A stretch of DNA of 64,000 nt from Bacteroidales bacterium (GTDB lineage: Bacteria; Bacteroidota; Bacteroidia; Bacteroidales; UBA932): contig DUNA01000063.1 of assembly GCA_012839605.1 (NCBI GenBank), forward strand, positions 1 to 64,000, written 5' to 3'. Below, piece by piece: positions 16,001 to 24,482 of the stretch. The notes beneath the pieces were generated by a model. The model had not been told where the DNA came from. It saw only the letters and a program-made list of their open reading frames with translations, and did not search any database. The position numbers and the translations under genes were made by a program. Each line of letters starts with the position of its first letter. Position 1 is the stretch's first letter.

Positions 16001-16891
16001 ATGATACAGCAAGATAAAAGCATTATAAATCAGCAGCTTGTACAGTCTTACCTGTCTTCTGTAATCAGTATAGCGCTGGTGTTGCTTCTGATAGGTATTA
16101 CCGGGTTGTTGGCCATCAACGCACGCACGGTATCTGATTATTTTAAGGAACATTTGGGCGTTACCGTTATTTTGGATCAAGAAACGAAAGATACCGATTC
16201 TACGCTATTGGTCAAGCAATTGTTGGCGGCATCGTATGCCAAAGAAGCCGTACGCGATGCGCACTTTGTGTCTCGGGACAAAGGGGCGCTTGAAATGGAA
16301 GAGTTGTTGGGGCCGGATTTTTTAGACGTTTTTGAATACAATCCCTTACCGGCATCTGTAGAGTTGAAGCTGCGTGCCTCTTACGTTCACAACGACAGCA
16401 TCATGAAGCTGGAGCAGAGTTTGGCGCGTTTGCCGTTTGTGGAAGAGGTGACGTATCAAGCTCCTTTGATATCTTTAATCAACAGGAATCTGCGGAATTT
16501 GGGCTGGATTTTGGGAGTCATAACGCTTGTCTTGCTTGTGATTTCTTTTGCTCTCATACACAACACCATCAGGTTGTCTGTTTACGCCAGGCGTTTTACC
16601 ATTTATACCATGCGCCTGGTAGGAGCCACCAAGCGGTTTATACGACGACCGTTTATGGCACAGGCCGTCGTACAAGGGTTCTTGTCTGCTCTGTTGGCCA
16701 TTTTGCTTCTTATGGGAGGGCTCTATTTGTTGCAACGTGAATTTCCAGGTATACTTATGTTTATATCGCGAGAGATGTTTCTTGTAGTGTTAGGAAGTAT
16801 GGTGGCCATGGGAATTGTTTTGTGCCGGTTGTCCACATTTTTTGTAGTCAACAAGGTAGTAAAATTAGAAACCTCTGCATTTTATTATTAG
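16001..16891 (+). CDS. ftsX: Cell division protein FtsX
   Basis: 296 aa. The ATG at 16001 (MIQQDKSIINQQ) follows the -7 box at 15981-15988; the longer frame from 15917 would cross it. One N-terminal membrane segment (~21-43), a periplasmic domain (~50-160) with the conserved ASVELKLRASYV block, then three C-terminal segments form the FtsX permease fold. With FtsE it regulates peptidoglycan hydrolases at the septum; ftsE is not in the window. It heads ftsX-DUF3098-uppP-lpxH. Confidence 0.92.
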   Translation: MIQQDKSIINQQLVQSYLSSVISIALVLLLIGITGLLAINARTVSDYFKEHLGVTVILDQETKDTDSTLLVKQLLAASYAKEAVRDAHFVSRDKGALEMEELLGPDFLDVFEYNPLPASVELKLRASYVHNDSIMKLEQSLARLPFVEEVTYQAPLISLINRNLRNLGWILGVITLVLLVISFALIHNTIRLSVYARRFTIYTMRLVGATKRFIRRPFMAQAVVQGFLSALLAILLLMGGLYLLQREFPGILMFISREMFLVVLGSMVAMGIVLCRLSTFFVVNKVVKLETSAFYY

Positions 16892-16896
16892 CTATT

Positions 16897-17172
16897 ATGA
16901 AGAAACAACAGATACATAAAAAAGAAAGAGAGAAATCGTTTGCTCTTCCAAGAAGGAACGCTTGGATGTTGGTAGGCACAATGGTTGTCATAGCGTTGGG
17001 ATTTGTGTTGATGGCCGGGGGCGGATCTAAGGACCCCGATGTCTTTGCCGGAGAAACGCTCTTTAGTTTTAGAAGGATGGTGGTGGCTCCCATACTCGTA
17101 TGCGGGGGTTTTGTCTATGGTGTGTATGCCATCATGCGCATAAGAAAAGAGAAAGACAATGAGCGCACTTGA
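16897..17172 (+). CDS. DUF3098 small membrane protein
   Basis: 91 aa from the ATG at 16897 (MKKQQIHKKEREK). A lysine-rich N-terminus is followed by two membrane helices (about residues 25-44 and 62-82) separated by the loop GGGSKDPDVFAGETLFSFRR. DUF3098 proteins sit between ftsX and uppP throughout Bacteroidota and are of unknown function; the position suggests envelope or division work. It begins 5 bp after ftsX and overlaps the uppP start by 14 bp. Confidence 0.85.
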   Translation: MKKQQIHKKEREKSFALPRRNAWMLVGTMVVIALGFVLMAGGGSKDPDVFAGETLFSFRRMVVAPILVCGGFVYGVYAIMRIRKEKDNERT

Positions 17173-17962
17173 AGCCTTTCTTTTAGGCCTTGTACAGGGA
17201 TTGACGGAATTCCTTCCCGTGAGCAGCAGCGGCCACCTTGTGATTGGTAAGGCACTCTTTGGTATTGAGTTGGAGGATGCTTCTTTTGAGATTATTGTAC
17301 ACATTGCCACGGCCTTGAGCATTGTAGTTGTGTTTAGGCGGCAGATTTGGGAAATGATTGCAGATACAGTACGTTTTCGCAAGACAGAAGCTACTGCGCT
17401 TACATGGCGTGTGTTGTTTTCTGCTTTGCCGGTACTTGTGGTAGGGCTCTTTTTCAAGGATCGGATAGAGATCTTTTTTACAACCAAAGGAACGGCTGTG
17501 GTGGGGTGGATGTTGTTGTTGACTGCCGTTTTGTTGGGTTTGGCTCATTGGCTTTCCGTAAGAAGGCAGAAAACGGGCAAGACGCATCCCATTAGGTTTT
17601 TGGATGCGTTTGTTATAGGTGTGGCGCAGGCGTGTGCCGTCATGCCCGGACTTTCCAGGTCCGGTGCCACCATTGCTACCGGGTTGATGTTGGGCGTGGA
17701 GAAAGACAAAGTGGCGCCTTTTTCTTTTCTTATGGTTTTGATACCCATTTTGGGACAGGCGTTTTTAGGCATTGTGGGCGGAGAGTTTACGCCGGCTGCC
17801 ACGGGCCTTTCCGTAACAGCTATGGGGATAGGTTTTGTTACGGCTTTTGCATCGGGGTGGTTGGCTTGTCGCTTTATGTTGGCATTGGTGCGTAATATGA
17901 AACTTACTTGGTTTGCCGGATATTGTTTGTTGGTAGGCTTGGCGTCTGTGTTGTTTCTGTAA
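17159..17962 (+). CDS. uppP: Undecaprenyl-diphosphatase (bacitracin resistance)
   Basis: 267 aa polytopic membrane enzyme of the BacA type. It dephosphorylates undecaprenyl diphosphate to recycle the lipid carrier for peptidoglycan and O-antigen. Both active-site motifs are visible: GLTEFLPVSSSGHL near residue 13 (glutamate-rich motif plus catalytic-region serines and histidine) and PGLSRSGAT near residue 163. Full length. It overlaps DUF3098 at its start, and lpxH begins 2 bp after its stop. Confidence 0.96.
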   Translation: MSALEAFLLGLVQGLTEFLPVSSSGHLVIGKALFGIELEDASFEIIVHIATALSIVVVFRRQIWEMIADTVRFRKTEATALTWRVLFSALPVLVVGLFFKDRIEIFFTTKGTAVVGWMLLLTAVLLGLAHWLSVRRQKTGKTHPIRFLDAFVIGVAQACAVMPGLSRSGATIATGLMLGVEKDKVAPFSFLMVLIPILGQAFLGIVGGEFTPAATGLSVTAMGIGFVTAFASGWLACRFMLALVRNMKLTWFAGYCLLVGLASVLFL

Positions 17963-17964
17963 AT

Positions 17965-18747
17965 ATGAGGAAAACGGGAGATTATTATTTTGTGTCCGAT
18001 GTGCACCTTGGCTTGAAGGTGGGCGATTCTATAGCTAGGGAGCGGCATTTTATAGCGTTTTTGGAAGGACTGGAAGAAGGCACAAAAGGGCTGTTTCTGC
18101 TGGGAGACATCTTCGATTTTTGGTACGAATACAAACACGTGATTCCAAGAGGGTATACGCGTGTGCTGGGGGCTTTGGCCGGAGTGGTTGACAGGGGTGT
18201 TCCCGTTCATTTTTTTCCGGGAAACCATGATTTGTGGACATTTGGATATTTAGAGCACGAAGTGGGTATGCAAGTACACAGGGATCCCTTGCATATCTGT
18301 TTGGATGGAAAGAACTTTCTGTTAGGTCACGGTCACAGAATGGGTACGTATCCATGGAAAAGCAGGATGTTGCACAACATGTTTCACAGCCGCTTTTTGC
18401 AAAAGACATTTAGTATGCTGCACCCTCGTCTTGCTTTTGCTTTGGCGGAAAAATGGTCTTTGTGCAACAGGAAGAACGGATCCGCATATGCTTTTAAAGG
18501 CGTGGAAGAACCCACGTATTTGTATGCGGCATCTTATGACAAGCCGATAGATTATTGTATTACCGGTCATTTACACACGTCGGTTCGCCTGGCATTGCCC
18601 GATGGCGGGGAGTGGATTGTTTTGGAAGATTGGCTTTCAACGGGTAGCGGCCCGGGTGCCGTGCGGGGAGATGTTGGGATCTTTGGGGGGACCGAACAAG
18701 GAAAAGTACAAGTAGTAAAAGCGGCCGTCGTGGTACATCAAGACTAA
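17965..18747 (+). CDS. lpxH: LpxH-like UDP-2,3-diacylglucosamine diphosphatase
   Basis: 260 aa from the ATG at 17965, two bases past the uppP stop. The metallophosphoesterase motifs are in order: SDVHLG, LLGDIFDFW, PGNHD, LGHGH and TGHLHTS, giving the two-metal site. LpxH-type enzymes hydrolyse UDP-2,3-diacylglucosamine to lipid X in lipid A synthesis. The C-terminal tail after LSTGSG (about 31 residues) is encoded in the 111-bp overlap with the convergent DUF4294 gene and looks unlike the rest of the family. The subfamily call is good but not certain. Confidence 0.85.
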   Translation: MRKTGDYYFVSDVHLGLKVGDSIARERHFIAFLEGLEEGTKGLFLLGDIFDFWYEYKHVIPRGYTRVLGALAGVVDRGVPVHFFPGNHDLWTFGYLEHEVGMQVHRDPLHICLDGKNFLLGHGHRMGTYPWKSRMLHNMFHSRFLQKTFSMLHPRLAFALAEKWSLCNRKNGSAYAFKGVEEPTYLYAASYDKPIDYCITGHLHTSVRLALPDGGEWIVLEDWLSTGSGPGAVRGDVGIFGGTEQGKVQVVKAAVVVHQD

Positions 18748-19308
18748 TTCTTCCAACAGCTTGTCGTCCCCGTATTTGTCGTAAGGTTTTTTCATATCGG
18801 CGCCAAAGATGCGTGCCACACCTTGCCAGAACGAGGCTGTTATTCCGCCTCGGTAATTTTTTACCACAGCAAAGGAAGTCATGCCTATTTCTCGGTCAAT
18901 GAGACGTAGCAACATGCGTCCCTGAGAAAAGGTCAATTTACGCAGAGGCGCTTCAAACTCGGCAAACAATTCTCTTTCCGTCTTTTCCAGGAACTTCTCT
19001 TTTTCCCGTGCGGTAAACGGTCGGGAGGCCAGGATGCTGTCGGCTCTGTCCAAGCGCGCCCTGGATTGAAGGGCGTACGGGTAGGCTTTGGAGAAATTGT
19101 GGACCACCATATAAAACTCGCGCCATTCCCTGTCTTTTTTTCTTTTGTCTCTGGAGAAAACATGAAGCGGCGGGATGGAAGAAACAAACAAAGTGTCTCC
19201 GTCTTCTATGACATATCCCATAAGGTGTCCTTGCAACTCTTGAGCCGTAAGAGAAGGTGCAGAGAAAAAGAACAGGCAAAGTGCTGTATACAGCCAACGG
19301 GTTTTCAT
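18637..19308 (-). CDS. DUF4294 secreted protein
   Basis: 223 aa from the ATG at 19308 (MKTRWLYTALC). Signal peptide (cleavage near LTAQ) then a helical, charged mature domain with the family blocks YPYALQSRARLDRAD, LTFSQGRMLLRLIDRE and YHDGRFYYLYFSLFG. DUF4294 proteins are Bacteroidota-specific, probably periplasmic, with no assigned activity. The conserved LYFSLFG block and tail lie inside the 111-bp antisense overlap with lpxH. A minus-strand -7 box is at 19321-19328. Confidence 0.82.
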   Translation of the reverse strand: MKTRWLYTALCLFFFSAPSLTAQELQGHLMGYVIEDGDTLFVSSIPPLHVFSRDKRKKDREWREFYMVVHNFSKAYPYALQSRARLDRADSILASRPFTAREKEKFLEKTERELFAEFEAPLRKLTFSQGRMLLRLIDREIGMTSFAVVKNYRGGITASFWQGVARIFGADMKKPYDKYGDDKLLEELVLMYHDGRFYYLYFSLFGPPKDPNISPHGTRAATR

Positions 19309-19320
19309 GGTATCTTTTAG

Positions 19321-19357
19321 CAAAAGTAACAAAATAGGTATTATTATGATATATTTA
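19321..19357. promoter_or_regulatory. Divergent -7 boxes: DUF4294 (minus) and M19 dipeptidase (plus)
   Basis: Minus strand TACTTTTG at 19328-19321 lies 12 bp before the DUF4294 ATG. Plus strand TATATTTA at 19350-19357, one base off TAnnTTTG, ends 4 bp before the dipeptidase ATG at 19362. Confidence 0.45.
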
Positions 19358-19361
19358 CAAG

Positions 19362-20420
19362 ATGAAACTCATATTCCTGATTGGCTTGCTGACGCAAGCT
19401 CTTTTTGCAGACTCTTTGGATAGAAGAGTAGAGCAATTGCACGATGTTATTATATCTATAGATACCCATAACGACTTTGCCATGAATTATGCTTTTCCCG
19501 GCATGGAAACGACTGTGGCTAAAGGGCAGGTTTCTTTTGAATTGATGAAAGAAGGGCGGTTGGACGGGGCTTTTTTTGCGGCGTACCAAGCCCAAGGACC
19601 TTGTACAGAAGAAGGGCACGTACAAGCTAAATTTCTAGCTGACAGCATGTTGTTGTCTTTGCACCGGTATGCGGCAGAACATGAGCATCTGGGGGCTGTG
19701 GCGTATTCGGTTGAGGATGTGATGGCTTTGAAAGCGCAAAGAAAAGCAGCCATGCTCCTGTCCATAGAAAATGCGTACTGTATGGGAGAAGACATTTCCT
19801 TGGTGGAGCATTATTACAATTTGGGCGTACGTATGGTGGGTCTTACCCACAACGGCGACAACTGCATAGCAGACGCCGCCACGGATACTACTCGGACGCA
19901 CGGAGGATTGTCGCCGTTTGGACGGCAAGTTATAGAAGAGATGAACCGTTTGGGTATGATTGTGGACGTGTCGCACGCTTCTCGTGAGGCCTGTTTGCAA
20001 TCTGTGGAATGGAGTAAAACACCTATTATGGCCAGCCATTCCGGGGTATATGCCTTAAAACCCATTCCCAGGAATCTTACCGATAAAGAAATCATAGCCA
20101 TAGCTGAAAAAGACGGCTTGATACAGATTTCGATTGGGCGTTATTTCTTGTCCACGTTGCCAAGAGCAGAGGTAGGTATTCCCCATTTGATAGAGCACAT
20201 CAATTATGTGGTTGACCTTGTAGGTATAGATCATGTGGGAATAGGGAGCGATTTTGACGGCGGAGGAGGCATAGTTGGGGTGGAAGATATGGGCAAGATG
20301 AAAGCTATCACCCGGGCCTTGCTGGAAGAGGGATATTCACCCCGGGAAATTGGCAAGTTATGGGGTGACAATGTTTTGCGCTTGCTGGAAGCGGCTCGTA
20401 AATACGCTGAAAGTTTCTAA
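19362..20420 (+). CDS. Membrane (renal-type) dipeptidase, family M19
   Basis: 352 aa. A short signal peptide (MKLIFLIGLLTQALFADS) suggests export. The dinuclear zinc site of the amidohydrolase fold can be traced: DTHND near residue 35, SIENAYCMG near 130 (bridging glutamate), LTHNGDN, VDVSHASREA and ASHSGVYAL (zinc histidines), then GSDFDGG. It hydrolyses dipeptides, likely in the periplasm, complementing the S9 peptidase in peptide use. It ends 6 bp before the -33 box of the ribosomal operon promoter. Confidence 0.92.
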   Translation: MKLIFLIGLLTQALFADSLDRRVEQLHDVIISIDTHNDFAMNYAFPGMETTVAKGQVSFELMKEGRLDGAFFAAYQAQGPCTEEGHVQAKFLADSMLLSLHRYAAEHEHLGAVAYSVEDVMALKAQRKAAMLLSIENAYCMGEDISLVEHYYNLGVRMVGLTHNGDNCIADAATDTTRTHGGLSPFGRQVIEEMNRLGMIVDVSHASREACLQSVEWSKTPIMASHSGVYALKPIPRNLTDKEIIAIAEKDGLIQISIGRYFLSTLPRAEVGIPHLIEHINYVVDLVGIDHVGIGSDFDGGGGIVGVEDMGKMKAITRALLEEGYSPREIGKLWGDNVLRLLEAARKYAESF

Positions 20421-20425
20421 CAATT

Positions 20426-20456
20426 TTTGTAAATCAGAAATTAAGTTCTATCTTTG
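20426..20456 (+). promoter_or_regulatory. Consensus promoter of the rplP-rplQ operon
   Basis: TTTG (20426-20429), 19 bp, TATCTTTG (20449-20456): a full match to the Bacteroidota consensus and, with hup, the best in the window. Predicted start of RNA near 20462, leaving a leader of about 125 nt before rplP. Confidence 0.75.
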
Positions 20457-20460
20457 CAAC

Positions 20461-20586
20461 CCGCAATTTTAGGGGAAGTGTGCCTTAATAATTTGCGGAT
20501 CAAGGGGTTACGTTTGTAGTCCCTAACAGAAATGCACCGAAGCAACAATACATAATTTACGTTACGTTAAACGTTAAGGAAAAACA
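20461..20586 (+). promoter_or_regulatory. Structured 5' leader of the rplP operon
   Basis: Two stem-loops can be drawn. CCGCAA (20461-20466) pairs with TTGCGG (20493-20498), enclosing a weaker inner stem TTAGG/CCTTAA. GGGGTTAC (20504-20511) pairs with GTAGTCCC (20516-20523), including two G-U pairs, around a 4-nt loop. Three ACGTTA copies lie at 20559-20576 just before the start codon. Neither hairpin has a T-run, so they are not terminators. An autogenous ribosomal-protein binding site is possible. Confidence 0.4.
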
Positions 20587-21006
20587 ATGTTACAACCAAA
20601 AAAAACCAAATTCAGAAGGCAACAAAAAGGCCGCATGAAAGGTATGGCTCAAAGAGGCAACCAACTTGTCTTTGGGTCATTCGGAATCAAGGCTACGGAA
20701 TCCTGCTGGCTGACCGGACGTCAAATAGAAGCTGCACGTCAGGCAGTAACCCGTTACATGAAACGTGAGGGGCAGCTGTGGATTCGTGTATTCCCGGATA
20801 AGCCTTTTACTAAAAAACCTGCTGAAGTTCGTATGGGTAAAGGGAAAGGTGCTCCGGAAGGATTTGTCTGCCCCGTGACACCCGGCAGACTTTTGCTGGA
20901 AGTAGAAGGTGTTCCCTACGAGGTGGCAAAAGAGGCCCTTAGACTGGGTGCCCAAAAGCTGCCTGTCGTTACCAAATTTGTGGTACGAAGAGATTATGTA
21001 GAATAA
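20587..21006 (+). CDS. rplP: 50S ribosomal protein L16
   Basis: 139 aa, family-normal length. It starts [19 protein letters not shown] and keeps the conserved core [16 protein letters not shown] and AAR-type region around the peptidyl-transferase-facing loop. L16 binds 23S rRNA near the central protuberance. It is the first gene of this operon: rpsC, which normally precedes it, is absent, and the upstream neighbour is a dipeptidase. Confidence 0.98.
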   Translation: MLQPKKTKFRRQQKGRMKGMAQRGNQLVFGSFGIKATESCWLTGRQIEAARQAVTRYMKREGQLWIRVFPDKPFTKKPAEVRMGKGKGAPEGFVCPVTPGRLLLEVEGVPYEVAKEALRLGAQKLPVVTKFVVRRDYVE

Positions 21007-21018
21007 AGTTTAACAACA

Positions 21019-21219
21019 ATGAAAGCACCTGAAATACGCGAGTTATCTGAAAAAGATTTAATAGATCGTATTGAGGCGGAAAAAGCCAACTTGCTTCGTC
21101 TTAAAATGAATCACGCCATCTCTCCTATAGATGACTTAACACAAATTAAGAAAGCACGCCGCACCATCGCACGGATGCTAACGATTTTAAGTACCGAAAA
21201 AAATGGAAAGAAATCTTAG
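21019..21219 (+). CDS. rpmC: 50S ribosomal protein L29
   Basis: 66 aa helical hairpin protein at the exit of the polypeptide tunnel. Recognised by [14 protein letters not shown] and the helix-2 block [12 protein letters not shown]. It starts 12 bp after rplP and overlaps rpsQ by 17 bp, consistent with coupled translation. Confidence 0.97.
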   Translation: MKAPEIRELSEKDLIDRIEAEKANLLRLKMNHAISPIDDLTQIKKARRTIARMLTILSTEKNGKKS

Positions 21220-21457
21220 AAAAGAAAGAATAGGACTGGTGGTCAGCAACAAAATGGACAAATCTATTGTAGTTGCTGTGAGAAGAAAAGTAAAACACCC
21301 CATGTACGGCAAATACGTAAACAAAACCACCAAGTTTGTTGCTCACGATGAGAACAACGATTGCAGTGAAGGGGATACAGTACGCATTATGGAAACACGG
21401 CCTTTGAGTAAAACCAAATGCTGGCGTTTAGTAGAAATTATTGAAAAAGTCAAATAG
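21203..21457 (+). CDS. rpsQ: 30S ribosomal protein S17
   Basis: 84 aa OB-fold protein binding 16S rRNA early in 30S assembly. Visible core: [23 protein letters not shown] and [16 protein letters not shown]. Its ATG lies inside the end of rpmC. Confidence 0.98.
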   Translation: MERNLRKERIGLVVSNKMDKSIVVAVRRKVKHPMYGKYVNKTTKFVAHDENNDCSEGDTVRIMETRPLSKTKCWRLVEIIEKVK

Positions 21458-21459
21458 CC

Positions 21460-21828
21460 ATGATACAGCAAGAATCACGTTTATTGGTGGCTGATAACAG
21501 CGGTGCAAAGGAAGTCCTTTGTATTCGCGTTTTAGGCGGCACAAGACGTCGCTATGCCCGAATTGGCGATACGATTGTGGTTAGTGTCAAGAGTGCGGTT
21601 CCCGGTGGCGGAGAAGCCAAAAAGGGAACCATTTCCAAAGCTGTGGTGGTAAGAACCAAGAAAGAAATCCGTCGTCCGGACGGATCGTATATACGCTTTG
21701 ATGACAACGCTTGTGTTCTGTTGAGCGCCACCGGTGAATTGCGCGGTACGCGTATTTTTGGACCGGTAGCACGAGAACTCAGGAGTCGTTATATGAAAAT
21801 TGTATCACTTGCCCCCGAGGTATTATAA
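21460..21828 (+). CDS. rplN: 50S ribosomal protein L14
   Basis: 122 aa. It starts [18 protein letters not shown] and keeps the [21 protein letters not shown] signature and the [11 protein letters not shown] block. L14 sits at the subunit interface, contacting 16S helix 14 and translation factors. It starts 2 bp after rpsQ. Confidence 0.98.
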   Translation: MIQQESRLLVADNSGAKEVLCIRVLGGTRRRYARIGDTIVVSVKSAVPGGGEAKKGTISKAVVVRTKKEIRRPDGSYIRFDDNACVLLSATGELRGTRIFGPVARELRSRYMKIVSLAPEVL

Positions 21829-21839
21829 GAATAGGTAAT

Positions 21840-22163
21840 ATGAGCACAAAATTGCACATTAAAAAAGGAGATACGGTATTCGTCAATACCGGGGAAGACA
21901 AAGGAAGAACCGGGAGGGTACTGGAAGTACGTCCGGCTGAGAAAAGGGCTATTGTGGAAGGTGTGAATTTGATTAAAAAGCACACCAAACCTTCTGCAAG
22001 ACATCCCCAAGGAGGCATTATAGAACAAGAGGCCCCTGTACATATTTCCAATTTGCAGGTAGTAGATCCTGTAAAAGGCGGTCCAACACGCATAGGACGC
22101 CGTTTGAACGACAAGGGCAAATTGGTACGTTACGCAAAAAAATCGGGAGAGGAGATTAAATAA
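21840..22163 (+). CDS. rplX: 50S ribosomal protein L24
   Basis: 107 aa with a KOW motif ([20 protein letters not shown]) near the N-terminus and the block [15 protein letters not shown]. An assembly initiator on 23S rRNA. Its stop codon shares one base with the rplE start (TAATG). Confidence 0.98.
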   Translation: MSTKLHIKKGDTVFVNTGEDKGRTGRVLEVRPAEKRAIVEGVNLIKKHTKPSARHPQGGIIEQEAPVHISNLQVVDPVKGGPTRIGRRLNDKGKLVRYAKKSGEEIK

Positions 22164-22768
22164 TGGCAAAAGCAGATAAAAAAGAAAAGGCAACCCCTGT
22201 AGTATCTACGGGTTATGTGCCGTCCCTGCAAAAGAAATACAAAGAAGAGATTGTTCCCAAGTTGATGAAAGAATTTGGGTATACATCTGTTATGCAAGCC
22301 CCCCGATTGGATAAAATTGTGTTGAATGAAGGTGTGGGAGCTGCCGTTGCAGACAAGAGATTGATTGAAACAGCGCAACAGGAACTGACTTTGATTGCCG
22401 GACAAAAAGCTGTACAAACGGTGTCCACCAAAGACGTTTCCAACTTTAAATTGCGTAAAGGCATGCCCATTGGCGTAAAAGTGACGTTGCGTGGTGCTAA
22501 GATGTATGAATTTTTGGACCGTTTGATTGCTATAGCCTTGCCCCGTATCAGGGACTTTAAAGGCATAGCGGAGAAATTTGACGGCCGTGGAAATTATACA
22601 TTAGGTATTAAGGAACAGATTATTTTCCCCGAGATTGATATAGATAAAATCTCTAAAATCATGGGTGTGGAAGTTACGTTTGTGACGAACACCAATGACG
22701 ACAAACAAGCGTATGCTTTGTTAAGGGAATTTGGATTACCGTTTAGAAACATAAAAAAAGTACAATAG
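22163..22768 (+). CDS. rplE: 50S ribosomal protein L5
   Basis: 201 aa, about 20 longer than the E. coli protein because of a lysine-rich N-terminal extension ([17 protein letters not shown]) before the usual [13 protein letters not shown]. Core blocks: [27 protein letters not shown] and [18 protein letters not shown]5 holds 5S rRNA in the central protuberance. It abuts rpsN with no gap. Confidence 0.97.
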   Translation: MAKADKKEKATPVVSTGYVPSLQKKYKEEIVPKLMKEFGYTSVMQAPRLDKIVLNEGVGAAVADKRLIETAQQELTLIAGQKAVQTVSTKDVSNFKLRKGMPIGVKVTLRGAKMYEFLDRLIAIALPRIRDFKGIAEKFDGRGNYTLGIKEQIIFPEIDIDKISKIMGVEVTFVTNTNDDKQAYALLREFGLPFRNIKKVQ

Positions 22769-23038
22769 ATGGCAAAGGAATCAATGAAAGCCCGCGAAGT
22801 GAAGCGTGCCCGTATGGTAGCCAAATATGCAGAGAAGAGGAAGGCCTTGAAAGAGGCAGGTGATTGGGAAGGTCTGGCAAAGTTGCCCAGAAATTCCAGC
22901 CCCGTACGTTTGCATAACCGCTGCTCCATAACAGGCAGACCCAAAGGGTACATGCGCAAGTTTGGCGTTTCCAGGATTCAGTTCAGGGAAATGGCAAGCC
23001 ACGGCTTGATACCCGGTGTGCGCAAAGCAAGCTGGTAA
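22769..23038 (+). CDS. rpsN: 30S ribosomal protein S14 (zinc-free form)
   Basis: 89 aa. The C-terminal core is [24 protein letters not shown] with the ending [11 protein letters not shown]. The CxxC pairs of the zinc form are absent, so this is the metal-independent type. It is followed by a 91-bp gap holding the hairpin at 23046-23077, the only long spacer in the early part of the operon. Confidence 0.97.
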   Translation: MAKESMKAREVKRARMVAKYAEKRKALKEAGDWEGLAKLPRNSSPVRLHNRCSITGRPKGYMRKFGVSRIQFREMASHGLIPGVRKASW

Positions 23039-23045
23039 TTAAGGA

Positions 23046-23077
23046 CCGGTCGGGAGACCGGCTATACATATTTTTTT
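23046..23077 (+). terminator. Terminator-like hairpin inside the ribosomal operon, between rpsN and rpsH
   Basis: CCGGTC (23046-23051), loop GGGA, GACCGG (23056-23061), then 8 bases and a run of seven Ts (23071-23077). The stem is perfect but short, and the T-run is offset, so it may be a partial terminator, an RNA-processing site or a protein-binding hairpin ahead of rpsH. Confidence 0.5.
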
Positions 23078-23129
23078 ATTGGATATCGGGCAATTTATTG
23101 TCGAAATCAAATTTTTAAAAACTTTTATC

Positions 23130-23525
23130 ATGACTGATCCAATAGCAGATTATCTGACAAGGATTCGTAATGCGGTGCAAGCAGGACATAAAGTCGTAGA
23201 GATTCCCGCATCGAGGGTAAAAACGGAACTCACCCGTATTTTACATGAAAAAGGTTACATCCTCAGCTACAAAATTGAAGAAGGAAAACCTTTCAATACC
23301 ATTAAAATCGCTCTGAAGTATCATCCCGATACAAAACAGCCGGCCATCAAGAAACTGGAAAGAGTTTCGCGCCCGGGCTTGCGTCGTTATACAAAAGCAG
23401 ACGACTTGCCGCGTGTTTTGAACGGGTTGGGAATAGCGGTTATTTCCACATCTAAAGGCATCATCACCGACAAAGAAGCAAAAACGCTGAGAGTAGGAGG
23501 TGAGGTTATGTGTTACGTATATTAA
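23130..23525 (+). CDS. rpsH: 30S ribosomal protein S8
   Basis: 131 aa from the ATG at 23130 (MTDPIADYLTRIRNA), the family's usual start; the frame extends back to 23079 into the spacer. It ends with the signature ISTSKGIITDKEAKTLRVGGEVMCYVY region. S8 binds 16S helix 21 and in E. coli represses its own operon, which makes the hairpin just upstream interesting. Confidence 0.98.
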   Translation: MTDPIADYLTRIRNAVQAGHKVVEIPASRVKTELTRILHEKGYILSYKIEEGKPFNTIKIALKYHPDTKQPAIKKLERVSRPGLRRYTKADDLPRVLNGLGIAVISTSKGIITDKEAKTLRVGGEVMCYVY

Positions 23526-23538
23526 TAAATAGAACAAT

Positions 23539-24099
23539 ATGTCACGAATAGGAAAACTCCCTGTAAACCTGCCAAAAGGTGTGAGTATAGACATTGACGA
23601 GCACAATTTGGTTACGGTGAAAGGCCCTCTGGGAACGCTTGTGCAAAAAGTGGATCCCGATATCAAAATAAAGGTAGAGGGAACCGAGCTTACATTTGAA
23701 CGTCCTACAAATCAGCCCAGACATAGATCTTTGCACGGACTCTACCGCTCATTGATCAACAATATGGTAATTGGTGTTTCAGAAGGATATACCATCAAAC
23801 AGGAACTGGTGGGCGTAGGATACCGTTTGGAAGTCAAAGAACAACTTTTGGAATTCAACTTAGGGTATTCGCATGAAATCCACTTTATGCTTCCCGACGA
23901 GGTGAAAGCCTCTGTGGAAGTAGCACGTAGAGGGGCCAACCCCATACTCACGTTGACGAGCTATGACAAACAGCTGTTGGGAACAGTAGCTGCCAAAATC
24001 CGCTCGCTGCGCAAGCCTGAACCTTATAAAGGCAAGGGTATTAAGTTTGTAGGAGAAGAAATCCGCCGCAAAGCCGGAAAATCGGCAGGTGCTAATTAG
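23539..24099 (+). CDS. rplF: 50S ribosomal protein L6
   Basis: 186 aa with the two L6 folds. It starts [15 protein letters not shown]; the C-terminal signature is [22 protein letters not shown]6 lies at the factor-binding region near the sarcin-ricin loop. Normal spacing of 13 bp after rpsH. Confidence 0.98.
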   Translation: MSRIGKLPVNLPKGVSIDIDEHNLVTVKGPLGTLVQKVDPDIKIKVEGTELTFERPTNQPRHRSLHGLYRSLINNMVIGVSEGYTIKQELVGVGYRLEVKEQLLEFNLGYSHEIHFMLPDEVKASVEVARRGANPILTLTSYDKQLLGTVAAKIRSLRKPEPYKGKGIKFVGEEIRRKAGKSAGAN

Positions 24100-24113
24100 T
24101 AGGAGGTAGTATT

Positions 24114-24476
24114 ATGGCGTTAACAAAACAAGCAAGAAGACAACGGATAAGATACCGCATACGCAAGCGGATATCCGGAACTCCTGAACGTCCCAGAATG
24201 GCGGTATACAGGAGCAACAAACAGATATACGTGCAATTCATTGACGATACAACAGGAACAACACTGGCACAAGCGTCTTCAAAAGATGCGTTGTTGGCAG
24301 AAGATATAAAAGGAAAAACTCCGGTTGAGGCAGCTGCCTTGGTAGGCAAATTGGCTGCAGAACGGGCGTTGGAAAAGAATATTTCCGTTGTCTCTTTTGA
24401 TAGAGCAGGGTATCTTTTTCACGGAAGAGTTAAAAGTTTAGCAGATGCTGCCAGAGAAGGCGGTCTTAAATTCTAA
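24114..24476 (+). CDS. rplR: 50S ribosomal protein L18
   Basis: 120 aa, basic N-terminus ([15 protein letters not shown]), core [20 protein letters not shown] and ending [17 protein letters not shown]. It binds 5S rRNA. The start codon is preceded by a strong Shine-Dalgarno AGGAGGT (24101-24107) with 6-bp spacing, unusual for this phylum. Confidence 0.98.
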   Translation: MALTKQARRQRIRYRIRKRISGTPERPRMAVYRSNKQIYVQFIDDTTGTTLAQASSKDALLAEDIKGKTPVEAAALVGKLAAERALEKNISVVSFDRAGYLFHGRVKSLADAAREGGLKF

Positions 24477-24482
24477 AAGGAT

